Of a DNA stretch of 64,000 nt, positions 52,807 to 61,531 are shown piece by piece (the first letter of the stretch is position 1; each line of letters opens with the position of its first letter). Origin of the DNA: Deltaproteobacteria bacterium. Its GTDB lineage: Bacteria; Myxococcota_A; UBA9160; SZUA-336. The stretch is from assembly GCA_029261925.1 (NCBI GenBank), contig JAJDAJ010000077.1, positions 1-64,000 of the forward strand, in the 5' to 3' direction. The position numbers were made by a program, and so were the translations under genes. The notes below the pieces were generated by a model. The model worked only from the letters and a program-made list of their open reading frames with translations, was not told the DNA's origin and did not search any database.

Positions 52807-53969
52807 TAGGCCGCGATCGGGTCGCCCATGCGCGCGAACACGTCGCCCGCGGTGCCGCCGAAGAAGCGCTCGCGCAGCTTCGCGTCGGCGGGCAACAGGG
52901 CGTCGTAGTACGCCAGCGGCGTGGTGCTGCCCTCGAAGTGGTTGTAGTCCGAGGAGAACATCAGCAGCTCGCTGCCGACCTGCTCCATGACCGGAAGCAG
53001 CTTCTCGCTGGCGCGCGGCAGCGGCGTGGCGCGCACGTTGCGCTCCAGGTACTCGCTGGGCCGCAGCGGATGGCGCCACGGGCCCATGAAGATGCGCGAC
53101 TGCACGGAGTCCTTCTCGTCGAGGCTGTCGCGGAAGAACGGCAGCCAGCCGATTCCCACCTCGGCGAGCATGAGGGTGAGCGTCGGGAAGCGCTCGAACA
53201 CGCCGCCGTAGATCATGGCGCTGATCAGGATCTGCGCCGACTGGTGGTGCTGCGAGTTGCCGATCATCAGCATGGTCGTGTGATCCTGCCCGGTGTTGGC
53301 CCAGCCCGGGTGGAAGTGCGCCGGGTTCAGGCCGATGTGCAGCATCGGCACCATGCCCAGGTCCACGCTCGCGGCCCACACGCGGTCCCACTCCGGGTGG
53401 CACTGCGGCAGGCCGTTCTGCGGCTCGCCCGGCAGCAGGTAGATGCGGCTGCCGCGCGCGCGCATCCGCGTGAGCTCGGCGATCGCCCAGTCCAGGTCCG
53501 TGAAGTCCATGTTCGCGACCGGGAGCAGGCGGTCGCCGTGGTCGCCGATGGTGTCGGCGAGCCAGGTATTGCTCGCGCGGTACAGGTCGCGGATCAGCGC
53601 CCGATCCTCGAGCCCGTACGTGGTCGTGAACGGCTCGGCGCAGATCACGTTCTGCACGTCGATGCCCTGCGCGTCGCAGAACGCCACGCGCGTGGCGGCG
53701 TCGGCGCGCGCGAAGTGGTCCTTGCCGGCCAGCTCGGGCTCGACGTCGGCGGGATCGGCGCCCTCGAGCAGGGCTTTCATCGCCGGCGTGACCACCTCCG
53801 AGGCGGGCGGCCACTGCGCGGGCGGCACCCAGCGCAGGATGTCGTGCGCGATCGCCCCGAGGATCATGCGCTGGGGCTCCACCTGCGGCAGCCGGGCCGC
53901 GAGCTCGGGAAACGGCTCGAGCCAGCCCCCACCGGGCTCGAAGTGCGAGTCGACGTCGATGACGGGCAT
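52806..53969 (-). CDS. Amidohydrolase family protein (PF04909)
   Basis: 387 residues of the ACMSD-like TIM-barrel group. VIDVDSHFEPGGGWLEPF holds the strand-1 motif (DxH), LHIGLNPAHFH a metal His, and LMFSSDYNHFEGSTTP the late Asp. GAGGAGG lies 5 nt before the ATG at 53969; a longer frame to 54098 is rejected. It is the third member of the family here, again next to an acyl-CoA ligase gene. Confidence 0.88.
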   Translation of the reverse strand: MPVIDVDSHFEPGGGWLEPFPELAARLPQVEPQRMILGAIAHDILRWVPPAQWPPASEVVTPAMKALLEGADPADVEPELAGKDHFARADAATRVAFCDAQGIDVQNVICAEPFTTTYGLEDRALIRDLYRASNTWLADTIGDHGDRLLPVANMDFTDLDWAIAELTRMRARGSRIYLLPGEPQNGLPQCHPEWDRVWAASVDLGMVPMLHIGLNPAHFHPGWANTGQDHTTMLMIGNSQHHQSAQILISAMIYGGVFERFPTLTLMLAEVGIGWLPFFRDSLDEKDSVQSRIFMGPWRHPLRPSEYLERNVRATPLPRASEKLLPVMEQVGSELLMFSSDYNHFEGSTTPLAYYDALLPADAKLRERFFGGTAGDVFARMGDPIAA

Positions 53970-54287
53970 GGGGACCTCCTCGCCGGAGCCCGGCCGCCCA
54001 TCCGGGCGCCCGGGCCGCGGGGCACGAGCCAGAAGCTCTTCTGGCCACCCCGGGCCGGTGGTGGCATCAGGGTCAGCCATCAGGCACCCGGTCCGCAACA
54101 GGCGGCCACCGCGGGTCGCCCTGATCCCCGCGCCACCATTCCGGGCGCGGGATGGCTCCGGGCCGAGCCGGGACGGCAGCCGTTTCGAGCGCTGCTGAAA
54201 CGACTCTTGCTCACCTCACGGACACCGTATGCGGGGCCCTCGCGAAACGCGGCAGCCCTGGGGTAGGGGACGGCGAAAGGGGTTCGC
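53970..54287. other. 318-nt divergent intergenic region
   Basis: CCCGCGCC (54127-54134) pairs with GGCGCGGG (54144-54151), an 8-bp stem with a 9-nt loop. CGTTTC (54181-54186) pairs with GAAACG (54197-54202). They may be regulatory or belong to 5' leaders. TTGCTC at 54207-54212 and TATGCG at 54228-54233 could form a weak promoter for the next gene. No ORF with a ribosome-binding site was seen. Confidence 0.35.
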
Positions 54288-55073
54288 ATGGCAGCGGCGA
54301 GTGGAACTGGAACGGCGGGCTGGGTAGTGGCCCTCGGCCTCGGTCTCGGATTCGCCATCACGCAACTGGACCCGAGTCTGCTCCGCCGCCCGGAACCAGT
54401 GTCTGGGGCAGCCGCGGTGCTGCCCGGCCTGGCACCCGTTCCCGCCGAGGAGCCGGAGGTCGACCCCTACGAGCTCCTGGCCGCCGAGGCGGCGGGGGCG
54501 TCCGGGGAGGCGATCGCCGCCGTGGACCGAAAGATCGAGAGTGCCGAGCGCGAGCACGCCACCGATTACCGGTACACACTCGAGCGCGCCGGCCTCGCGG
54601 TCTTCGGTCGCGCGGAGCACCATGAGGCCTTCCACCTGCTGCGGAAGGCCGCCGACAAGGCGATCGCGACGGGAAAGGCTGCTGAGATGCTGGAGCAGCT
54701 GGAGCGCGACGGCGGGTCGCGCGGCCGCCTGCGCAAGCTGAGCGTCGGGCATGTCGAGTGGACGGAGCTCAGGGAGGCCCTCGCCACGGAGGACCGAGAG
54801 CGTCTGTGGCACAAGCCGGCGCCACGACCGCATCGGAATGGCGGTCATGCGAACGCAGGCGAGGCCTCGACCCCGAAGGGGAAGCGCACGGCCGAACGGC
54901 ACGCGCCCCACCCCGAACGAGTCCCGGCGCCGCTGATGGCCGCGGCCCTGCTCGAGGATGGAAAGCCCTGCCAGGCCCTGATCGCGCTGCGCTCGGCGCC
55001 ACCGGACGCGCGACTCGCGAGCATCTACCGGCAGGCCCGCGGAGAGTGTCTGGGCGACCTCGATTCCCGTTGA
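54288..55073 (+). CDS. Hypothetical single-pass membrane protein
   Basis: 261 residues. A hydrophobic N-terminal segment (TAGWVVALGLGLGFAITQL) is probably a membrane anchor. The rest is an acidic, helical, partly TPR-like region (EAIAAVDRKIESAEREHATDY), a Lys/Arg/His-rich linker (about 175-210), and a terminal helical pair with two cysteines (KPCQALIALRSAP, RGECLGDLDSR). No family was recognised. AAAGGGG precedes the ATG. It appears to be a lone gene. Confidence 0.7.
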   Translation: MAAASGTGTAGWVVALGLGLGFAITQLDPSLLRRPEPVSGAAAVLPGLAPVPAEEPEVDPYELLAAEAAGASGEAIAAVDRKIESAEREHATDYRYTLERAGLAVFGRAEHHEAFHLLRKAADKAIATGKAAEMLEQLERDGGSRGRLRKLSVGHVEWTELREALATEDRERLWHKPAPRPHRNGGHANAGEASTPKGKRTAERHAPHPERVPAPLMAAALLEDGKPCQALIALRSAPPDARLASIYRQARGECLGDLDSR

Positions 55074-55168
55074 GGGGGACGGCCCCGCGCGCCGGCAATG
55101 CAACGCCCACGGGGTCTGCGGCGCAGGCGCAGTGCGGTATCGCTGCGGGCGAGAAGGCGCGCCGCAGC

Positions 55169-55196
55169 GTACCGCGATCCCACTGGCGTGCGGTAC
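55169..55196. promoter_or_regulatory. Inverted repeat upstream of the cupin gene
   Basis: GTACCGC (55169-55175) and GCGGTAC (55190-55196) are exact inverse copies with a 14-nt spacer, 26 nt before the cupin ATG. It is a candidate repressor or activator site. Confidence 0.4.
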
Positions 55197-55222
55197 GATG
55201 GGCTCCCGCGCCAGGAGGCCCG

Positions 55223-55741
55223 ATGTCCGAGTCAAGGAAGCCCGCGCCGACAGGCAAGATGATCCTCTTCACCGGGGCTGGCGCGCCGAGCCTGGAGGAA
55301 TCCGCGATGGTGCATGAGCGGACCTTCACGGAGGGGGGATCGATCGAGGAGCTCTTCGACGAGCGGACGGTGGGCACATCGTCCACCGCGGTCCCGTTCC
55401 GGCAGGAAGGCCCGGGGGGCTTCAGCCTGGTGATCGTGGACTTCGCCCCGGGCTTCCTCCTGCCCCGGCACAGCCACTCGGCCGACTGCCTCTACTACAT
55501 CGTCGAGGGCGGGATCGCGATGGGCACACGCGTGCTCGGTCCGGGTGATGGCTTCTTCGTACCGGCGGAGCAACCGTACGCGTACCGCGCCGGTCCCGAG
55601 GGCGTGAAGCTGCTGGAGTTCCGGCACCGGTCGGCCTTCGACACCAAGTTCCACGAGAAGGACCTGGCTCGCTTCCGGGCAAAGGCGGCGGCGTCTCTGG
55701 CGGATGCCACTGCAGGGAGCGTGCCCGACGCACGCGGCTGA
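55223..55741 (+). CDS. Cupin-domain protein
   Basis: 172 residues with one cupin barrel. FAPGFLLPRHSHSADCLYYIVEGG contains the metal-binding HSHSAD and a following glycine turn; GPGDGFFVPAEQPYAYRAGPEG is the second motif. Metal ligands are likely His, His and a later His/Gln. Function could be dioxygenase, isomerase or ligand sensor. AGGAGG precedes the ATG at 55223. It converges on the RHS gene. Confidence 0.82.
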   Translation: MSESRKPAPTGKMILFTGAGAPSLEESAMVHERTFTEGGSIEELFDERTVGTSSTAVPFRQEGPGGFSLVIVDFAPGFLLPRHSHSADCLYYIVEGGIAMGTRVLGPGDGFFVPAEQPYAYRAGPEGVKLLEFRHRSAFDTKFHEKDLARFRAKAAASLADATAGSVPDARG

Positions 55742-55816
55742 CCGGTTGGGCTCGGGAGGCGTCCGTCGCATGAGCGCACACCGCAGGGGCCGTCTGGCCG
55801 CTGCGCATCCACCACG

Positions 55817-58800
55817 CTACTGCGAGTGCAGGTCTGCGCTGCGGCCGCTGGGGTCGTTGAAGGTCGTCGGCGAGTTGCCCACGTAGCTGTACGGGTTGCC
55901 GGCGTTGCGCTCGTCGTAGACCCCAGGGTCGCGGCTGTTGAACCGACCGGTGCCGGGGTCGAAGAAGCGGGGCCCCCAGACATAGTGGCCGGTCTCGAAG
56001 TCGAACCGCTTGCCCTGGAACAGGTAAGGTGGGAAGACGCTCGGTCCAATCGTGATGAGTGCGGCGCCGAAGTCGTCGTAGATGAACTTCTGCAACAGGC
56101 TGCCGAAGGCCTGGGCGGTCGCGATCAGGTCGTTCCGCGGGTTGCGGATGTACCAGGTCTCACGGGGAACGCCGGCCTGGAAGCTGCTGGACTGGATGTT
56201 CTGGTAGACGACCTCGTCCTCGGCGCGGGGGCCGTAGACCTGGGTCAGACGGGTCTCGTTGCCGACAAAGTCCCACTGCTCGACGACGCGGTCTCTGTTG
56301 TCGTAGTAGTACTCCAGGTCGTCGAGCACCATGCCGGCGACGTCCTTCTGGATCCGGCGGACCCGGCGCCCCTCGGCGTCGTAAGCGTAGGTCGCCAGCT
56401 CGGCGCTGAAGGCGTTGTTGACCACGCGGACCAGCCGGTCGTTGAAGTCGTACTCGTAGCTGCGGGTCCCGTCATCGATCAGGTTACCGTTGGCGTCGTA
56501 TCCCCTCGCCACGCCCCCCACCGCCGTGTACTGGTTGACGTTGTCGCTGGTGTAGTGGGTCTCTTCGGGCACCGTGAGGAGGTCGTCGCTCCTGGTGACC
56601 CGAACGCGGTTCCCCACGCCGTCGTACTGGTAGTCCAGCACCTTGTGGTTGCGGATCGCGGCGCCGCCGACTCCCCCCTCGTCGAACCGTGACTGGACCA
56701 CGCGGCAGGCCGAGTCGTAGACGTAGTTGTCGCCCTGCTCGGCCTGCTCAAAGGGGTGAACACTGTCCAAGCGCCTCTCCGACAGCCGGGAGCCGTTGCG
56801 GTCGTAGGTATATTCGCGCTTGATCACCTCACCGCCGAAGAACTCGGTGACCTCGAACCCCACCTCACGCCCCACGGCGTCGTAGCCGTCGAGGTTGCCG
56901 AGCGTGTCGTGCCAGCGGATCCGGTTGTCGCTGGCGAGATGCCGCTCGAGCTCGCGGTTGCCTGGACCGATTCGAATGATGTTCCGTACGATCTCGCCGC
57001 CGAGGCCCGACTGGATGTTCTTCACCCGGTCCAGGTCGTCGAAGAAGTAGCTGGTGAGGTCACCGGACTGGTTCTGGATGCGCTCGGCATCGCCGTCGCC
57101 GGAGTAGACGAAGCTCGTCGGGACCTCTCGAATCCCTTGCACGGCCTCGAGCACGCGGCCCAGAGAGTCGAGGATCCGTGTGTGGATCAAGGGCGGAGTC
57201 GTGTTGTCGTCCGTGGATCGGGTCATGTTGCCCAGCCCGTCGTAGCCCCAGGTCTGCTGCGTGGTTCCCAGCACGCCAGCGCCGCGGGTCACGTCGGCCT
57301 GGATCCGCCGGTTGTCAGCGTCGTAGCTGTACGCCACCGTGGTCCCGTTGGGGTCGCCCGTCGAGACCAGGTTCGAGTCGCGGTCGTAGCCGAACGAGTA
57401 GATGGCGCCATTGGCCAGCGTACGCGAGACGCGGCGATCGCGGGCGTCGAACCCGAACTGGGTGTCGTTCGTGTTGTCGTCGGTGATCGAGGTCAGGTTG
57501 CCGTTGTCGTCGTAGCCAAAGCTGACCGTGATCTGGCCGTCCGAGTTGGCCAGGTTGGAGGTGTCGAGCGGGGCCCCGCCGACGCCGCCCACCCGCAAGT
57601 CCGTGACCTCGGCCACCCGGCGATCGGCGCCGTCGTAGTAGTTCGTCCTGGTGTTGCCGGCGTCGTTGATCACGCCGGGGAAGACGCCGAGCGGGTCCGC
57701 CACGCCCATCAGCGGCCCGTTGGCGTCGCTGGAGGTGGTCTGGTTGCCGCGGCTGTCGTAGCCGTAGGCGTACGTCTGGCCCAGCGAGTCCGACACCCGC
57801 GCGATCCGGTCGAGCTGGTCGTAGACGTAGTACGTCGTCCTCACCTGGTCGGGGACCGCGGGGGCCGGCGAATCGAACGCGCTGGTCAGGCCGGGCTCGC
57901 TCATGGTCTCGATGCTGACCACGCGGATCGGGTTGCCGTTGGCGTCGTAGTAGGTCTCGACCCGGTTGCCGAGCGCGTCGATCGACTCGGCTCGCCGTCC
58001 GGCGCCGTCGTAGCGGTACTCGGTGACCTCGGTGTCGTCCTCGATCGCGAAGCGCGTCCGCCCCAGTCCGTCGTGCTCGGTCATCTCGGTCACCCAGCCG
58101 TCGGGTGGGTCGATGCCGCCACCGTCGAACAGGAACACGGGTCGGATTGGCGTCTCCGAGCTGGGCACCACGAACAGCTGCTTGTCGATCCGGCAGGTCC
58201 GGTTGAGCTCGTCGTGGGTGTAGCGCTCGTTGCTCAGGGTCTGGTTTGGCGCGCCGGGCTGGTTGCCCGGGTGCCCGTCGATCTGGCGCTCATTCACGTT
58301 CCCCGCCGGGTCCCGGAACAGCTCGGTCACGGTCCCCATGGGCGTCGTGGTGGTCCTGAGCCGGTCATGGCCGTCGTAGGTGTAGAGCGTCGAGTCGCCC
58401 ACCACGTCACCGTCATGATCCTCGGCGTCGACCCGGCGGCTGAGGTTGCCGTTGTCGTCGTAGTCGTACTGGTAGGTGCCCGCCTCGAGGCTGCCTGCAC
58501 CTTCGGTGATCAGGTAGGGCAGGTGGCGCTCGTCGTAGCTGACGGTGTCGACGTTCAACTTCGGGTACGTGGTCTGCGTCCGCAGCTCATGCTCGTCGTA
58601 GCTGTACTGCTTCCGCACCATCGCGCCGGCGCCCACCTCGTGGCTCTCCACGACCCTGTTCCCGAGGATGTCGTGGCTGAAGACGTGTTCGATGAAGGCA
58701 CCCACACCCGCGGTGGTCGTCACGGCGGGGTCGTCCTCGACCTCGGTCCGGATCACCCGCCCGTTGTGGTCGTGGAAGTGCCGCGTCTCGTACTGGAAGG

Positions 58801-61228
58801 GTGCCTCGCCGGTGGGTAGCTGGCCACGGACGATCGCCTGGGCCGTGTCGGCGGCGCGGGTCTCGACCACGACCTCACCCAGGGCGTTGACCTCGTAGTC
58901 GGTGACCACGCCGCGAGGATCGCGCTCGCGAATCACCGCGCCGCCCGGGCTGTACGCGTAGTGGGACTCCAGCGCCTCCGGAGTCCGAACAGCGGTCCTG
59001 CGTGCGGTCGTGTTGGCGTCGACGATCCGGGCCCGCAGATACCCCCGGCCCAGCGTCGAGCTCTGCCCGGCGACGGTGACGCCGTCTCCGTCGGGGTCAT
59101 TCTCGGGGTAGTAGTCGTAGGTCGTGATCGAGCCCTCGGGGTCGATCTCGGCCGTCAGCTGGCCCCGCGCGTTCCACCGCCGCTCCCACACGATCTCCTG
59201 CGTCGTGTCACCCAGGACGCCCGCCATGTTGGAGGTGGCCGCGACGTGAACGGTGGGCTCCTCCTCGCGGACGTTGTCGCCTGCGGCGTCGGTGGTCACG
59301 CCATCGGCGTTGAGGTCGCCCAGCCCACGCGCGACGCCGGCCAGGCTGATGTCCCAGTCGGCGGCCTCCGGGACCGTCGCGCTGCCCTCCTGGTAGTCGT
59401 AGTACCAGCGGCTGATATAGCGGTCGCTGGTCACCGTGGGGTTGATCGGAGGCACGAACCCCGCGGTGTGCTCACGCGGGTCGCTCTCGCTCGCCAGCTG
59501 CTGGTAGAGCGGCTCGTAGGTGCGCTCCACCCGCAGCGTGCCGCCGCCGCGGGCGGGATCGGCGATCCGCTCGGTCACCACGACGTTCGCCTGGGCAGCG
59601 CGGTCGCCGCTGCCATAGGTGTGCTGGAGCTCGTTGCCCAGGGGGTAGACCTGGCGGGTCAGCTGCCCGTCGAGGTCGTAGTAGCTGCGCGTGTCGTAGC
59701 TGGCGGGCTCGCCCGGCCTCAGCCCCCGGGTCAGCCGCTGCTCGACGATCAGGTGGTCCCGCTCGTTGATCTGTACCACGAGCTGGTTGCCGTTGCGCTC
59801 GTTCACCGCCACATCCAGGCGCGACAGGTCGGGGTCGGGGCCGGCGGCCTGATTGACGGGTGTGTAGCCGTACTCGACCGTACCACCAGCGGCCACTCCC
59901 GAGGCGTTGGTCCCACCCACGACCTCGCTCGTGACACGGTCGTAGGCGGGGCCGGCGCTCTCGCCATAGGCGATGGTGATCGCCGGAGTGCCGCTGGTCG
60001 CGAACTCCTCGGGGTAGGTGACGGTGAGCAGGTTGTGGTCGAGGTTGGCGTCGCCGCTGCCCTCGCGGTAGCTGTAGCCCTCGGTCCGACCGTCGGCGAA
60101 GTCGTCCCCCGTCGAGGTCCCCACGACCACAGGCGAGCGAGTCTGCGCCAGATCGAAGTTGGTGGTGTAGCTGTAGACGACCTCGCGGTTCTGGAAGTCC
60201 CGCACCGTGACGAGGCGATCGCGCCCGTCGGCGAAGGTCGCGAACACGAAGTCAACGCTCCGCCCGTAAGGATCGGTCGCGCGCTGCAGGTTGCCCCGAG
60301 CGTCGTAGCTGAAGCTCATCGTGTTGCCGTGACGGTCCATGTGGCCCGTCAGGCGCCCAGTCGCGTCGTAGGAGTGCTTGAAGCCGTCGGGCTGACGGAG
60401 CGTGTAGCTCGTGTCCGCTTCCTGGCGCAGGGTCCCGAACTGACCCGCCGGCGCGGTGAAGACCCCGCCGCCCTGGCTGACCCAGGTGTCCACACGACCG
60501 TGCCCGTCGTTGCGGACCACATCGCCGTTGCCCTGCACGTGGAGACGCTCGTTGTAGCTGAAGTCCCAGCCGTGCCCCATGGGCCCGTCGTAGCCGAGCT
60601 GACTGCGATAACGCCGTGAGAGCACGAAGTCGACCTGGCCGCGGCCCGCGATCCGCAGGTCCACCCGATCGAGCCGCTTCTCACCGCTGCTGAGCAGTGT
60701 GCTCGAGCCAGGCGCGTTCCCGCGGGCAGGTCCGTAGACCGCAGCGGCGTCGGCATCATCCGCCCCTGCCGCAGGTTCCTGACCGGTGCCGGTCGCCTGC
60801 GGTTCGTCGGCTGGCAGCGGTCCCTGGCACACCTGCTGGATTCCCGGCGGGAGCTGGCTGCAGAAGCGCCGGAGGACCACGGAGTCGGCGAGGTCGCAGT
60901 CGTCGGGAAGACCATCGAGGTTCGCGTCAGACAGGTTCTGGAGACCGGTGACGTTGCAGGCGAAGGGAACCGGCAGCGCCGCGATGATCCCCGCTATCGC
61001 CTGGCGCACCGCCAGCTTGTCGGCCTCGTCGACGATCCCGTCGCTGTTCACATCCCCGCACGCGGCCCGGGCGGAGCCGGGGATCGCCAGGACCAGACAG
61101 ATCCCGGTCGAGACGCAGAGCCACCAGAGGAGCTGTCTGCACCGCCACACCGTGAAGGGGGAATACGAGATGACCGCTCTCCTCTCGGCTAATACCCCCG
61201 TCGGAAACCCGCCGCGGGTGGCGAGCAT
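55817..61228 (-). CDS. RHS/YD-repeat surface protein with N-terminal dockerin-like repeats
   Basis: Up to 1,803 residues. A hydrophobic signal region (LLWWLCVSTGICLVLAIPG) precedes calcium-binding, dockerin-like loops (GDVNSDGIVDEADKLAVRQ and SDANLDGLPDDCDLAD). Then come the DUF6531-type segment and dozens of YD repeats of the form YDxxGNxxxxxDxxG. The C-terminus has the RHS core end (FFDPGTGRFNSRDP, NPYSYVGNSPTTFNDPSG) and stops 8 residues later. RHS proteins form a hollow beta-shell around a C-terminal toxin; here that tip is missing. The start is unclear: GAGGAGAG precedes no good codon, so 61228 or an internal GTG may be used. Confidence 0.9.
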   Translation of the reverse strand: MLATRGGFPTGVLAERRAVISYSPFTVWRCRQLLWWLCVSTGICLVLAIPGSARAACGDVNSDGIVDEADKLAVRQAIAGIIAALPVPFACNVTGLQNLSDANLDGLPDDCDLADSVVLRRFCSQLPPGIQQVCQGPLPADEPQATGTGQEPAAGADDADAAAVYGPARGNAPGSSTLLSSGEKRLDRVDLRIAGRGQVDFVLSRRYRSQLGYDGPMGHGWDFSYNERLHVQGNGDVVRNDGHGRVDTWVSQGGGVFTAPAGQFGTLRQEADTSYTLRQPDGFKHSYDATGRLTGHMDRHGNTMSFSYDARGNLQRATDPYGRSVDFVFATFADGRDRLVTVRDFQNREVVYSYTTNFDLAQTRSPVVVGTSTGDDFADGRTEGYSYREGSGDANLDHNLLTVTYPEEFATSGTPAITIAYGESAGPAYDRVTSEVVGGTNASGVAAGGTVEYGYTPVNQAAGPDPDLSRLDVAVNERNGNQLVVQINERDHLIVEQRLTRGLRPGEPASYDTRSYYDLDGQLTRQVYPLGNELQHTYGSGDRAAQANVVVTERIADPARGGGTLRVERTYEPLYQQLASESDPREHTAGFVPPINPTVTSDRYISRWYYDYQEGSATVPEAADWDISLAGVARGLGDLNADGVTTDAAGDNVREEEPTVHVAATSNMAGVLGDTTQEIVWERRWNARGQLTAEIDPEGSITTYDYYPENDPDGDGVTVAGQSSTLGRGYLRARIVDANTTARRTAVRTPEALESHYAYSPGGAVIRERDPRGVVTDYEVNALGEVVVETRAADTAQAIVRGQLPTGEAPFQYETRHFHDHNGRVIRTEVEDDPAVTTTAGVGAFIEHVFSHDILGNRVVESHEVGAGAMVRKQYSYDEHELRTQTTYPKLNVDTVSYDERHLPYLITEGAGSLEAGTYQYDYDDNGNLSRRVDAEDHDGDVVGDSTLYTYDGHDRLRTTTTPMGTVTELFRDPAGNVNERQIDGHPGNQPGAPNQTLSNERYTHDELNRTCRIDKQLFVVPSSETPIRPVFLFDGGGIDPPDGWVTEMTEHDGLGRTRFAIEDDTEVTEYRYDGAGRRAESIDALGNRVETYYDANGNPIRVVSIETMSEPGLTSAFDSPAPAVPDQVRTTYYVYDQLDRIARVSDSLGQTYAYGYDSRGNQTTSSDANGPLMGVADPLGVFPGVINDAGNTRTNYYDGADRRVAEVTDLRVGGVGGAPLDTSNLANSDGQITVSFGYDDNGNLTSITDDNTNDTQFGFDARDRRVSRTLANGAIYSFGYDRDSNLVSTGDPNGTTVAYSYDADNRRIQADVTRGAGVLGTTQQTWGYDGLGNMTRSTDDNTTPPLIHTRILDSLGRVLEAVQGIREVPTSFVYSGDGDAERIQNQSGDLTSYFFDDLDRVKNIQSGLGGEIVRNIIRIGPGNRELERHLASDNRIRWHDTLGNLDGYDAVGREVGFEVTEFFGGEVIKREYTYDRNGSRLSERRLDSVHPFEQAEQGDNYVYDSACRVVQSRFDEGGVGGAAIRNHKVLDYQYDGVGNRVRVTRSDDLLTVPEETHYTSDNVNQYTAVGGVARGYDANGNLIDDGTRSYEYDFNDRLVRVVNNAFSAELATYAYDAEGRRVRRIQKDVAGMVLDDLEYYYDNRDRVVEQWDFVGNETRLTQVYGPRAEDEVVYQNIQSSSFQAGVPRETWYIRNPRNDLIATAQAFGSLLQKFIYDDFGAALITIGPSVFPPYLFQGKRFDFETGHYVWGPRFFDPGTGRFNSRDPGVYDERNAGNPYSYVGNSPTTFNDPSGRSADLHSQ

Positions 61229-61531
61229 GCATCGATCGGACAGATCTCGCGGCGATTATGCATGGATCGAGCGCCGCCAGACACCGCCGGTCGAGCCGGT
61301 GCGCCGGCTCTGGCTCGAGCCCGGGCCGCGGGCTCACCCCCGATTGCGGTTCCCGCTGAGTACCGGGCACTTCGACGCGCTGTTGCCCCTGGCTCGAGAA
61401 CCGCCAGCCTGCGAGCCAGGAGACGCTCTACTGCTGACGCCGGGAGCACGGCCTCTGGATGCCTCCGTGGGATCGCCCCGCGGTGCGGAGGTTCCTGAAG
61501 ACCTGCACGGGACCTCCCTGCTCTCGCGTGC
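61229..61531. other. 303-nt intergenic region upstream of the RHS gene
   Basis: GAGCCGG (61293-61299), loop TGCG, CCGGCTC (61304-61310): a perfect 7-bp hairpin, probably the terminator of the P450 gene upstream on the minus strand. No small gene is supported. The RHS promoter is likely here but no clear -35/-10 pair was found. Confidence 0.4.

Noticed and set aside
55900..60300. Possible tandem DNA repeat array within the RHS gene
   Set aside because: The periodicity is at protein level (YD repeats); the nucleotide copies are diverged and irregular. No CRISPR-like constant repeat with spacers.
55826..60619. Long plus-strand Val/Gly-rich frames opposite the RHS gene
   Set aside because: They arise from the complement of YD-repeat codons; no start site or domain.
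61293..61310. Possible attachment site or insertion end at the hairpin upstream of the RHS gene
   Set aside because: No target duplication, transposase, integrase or second copy was found; a terminator is the simpler reading.
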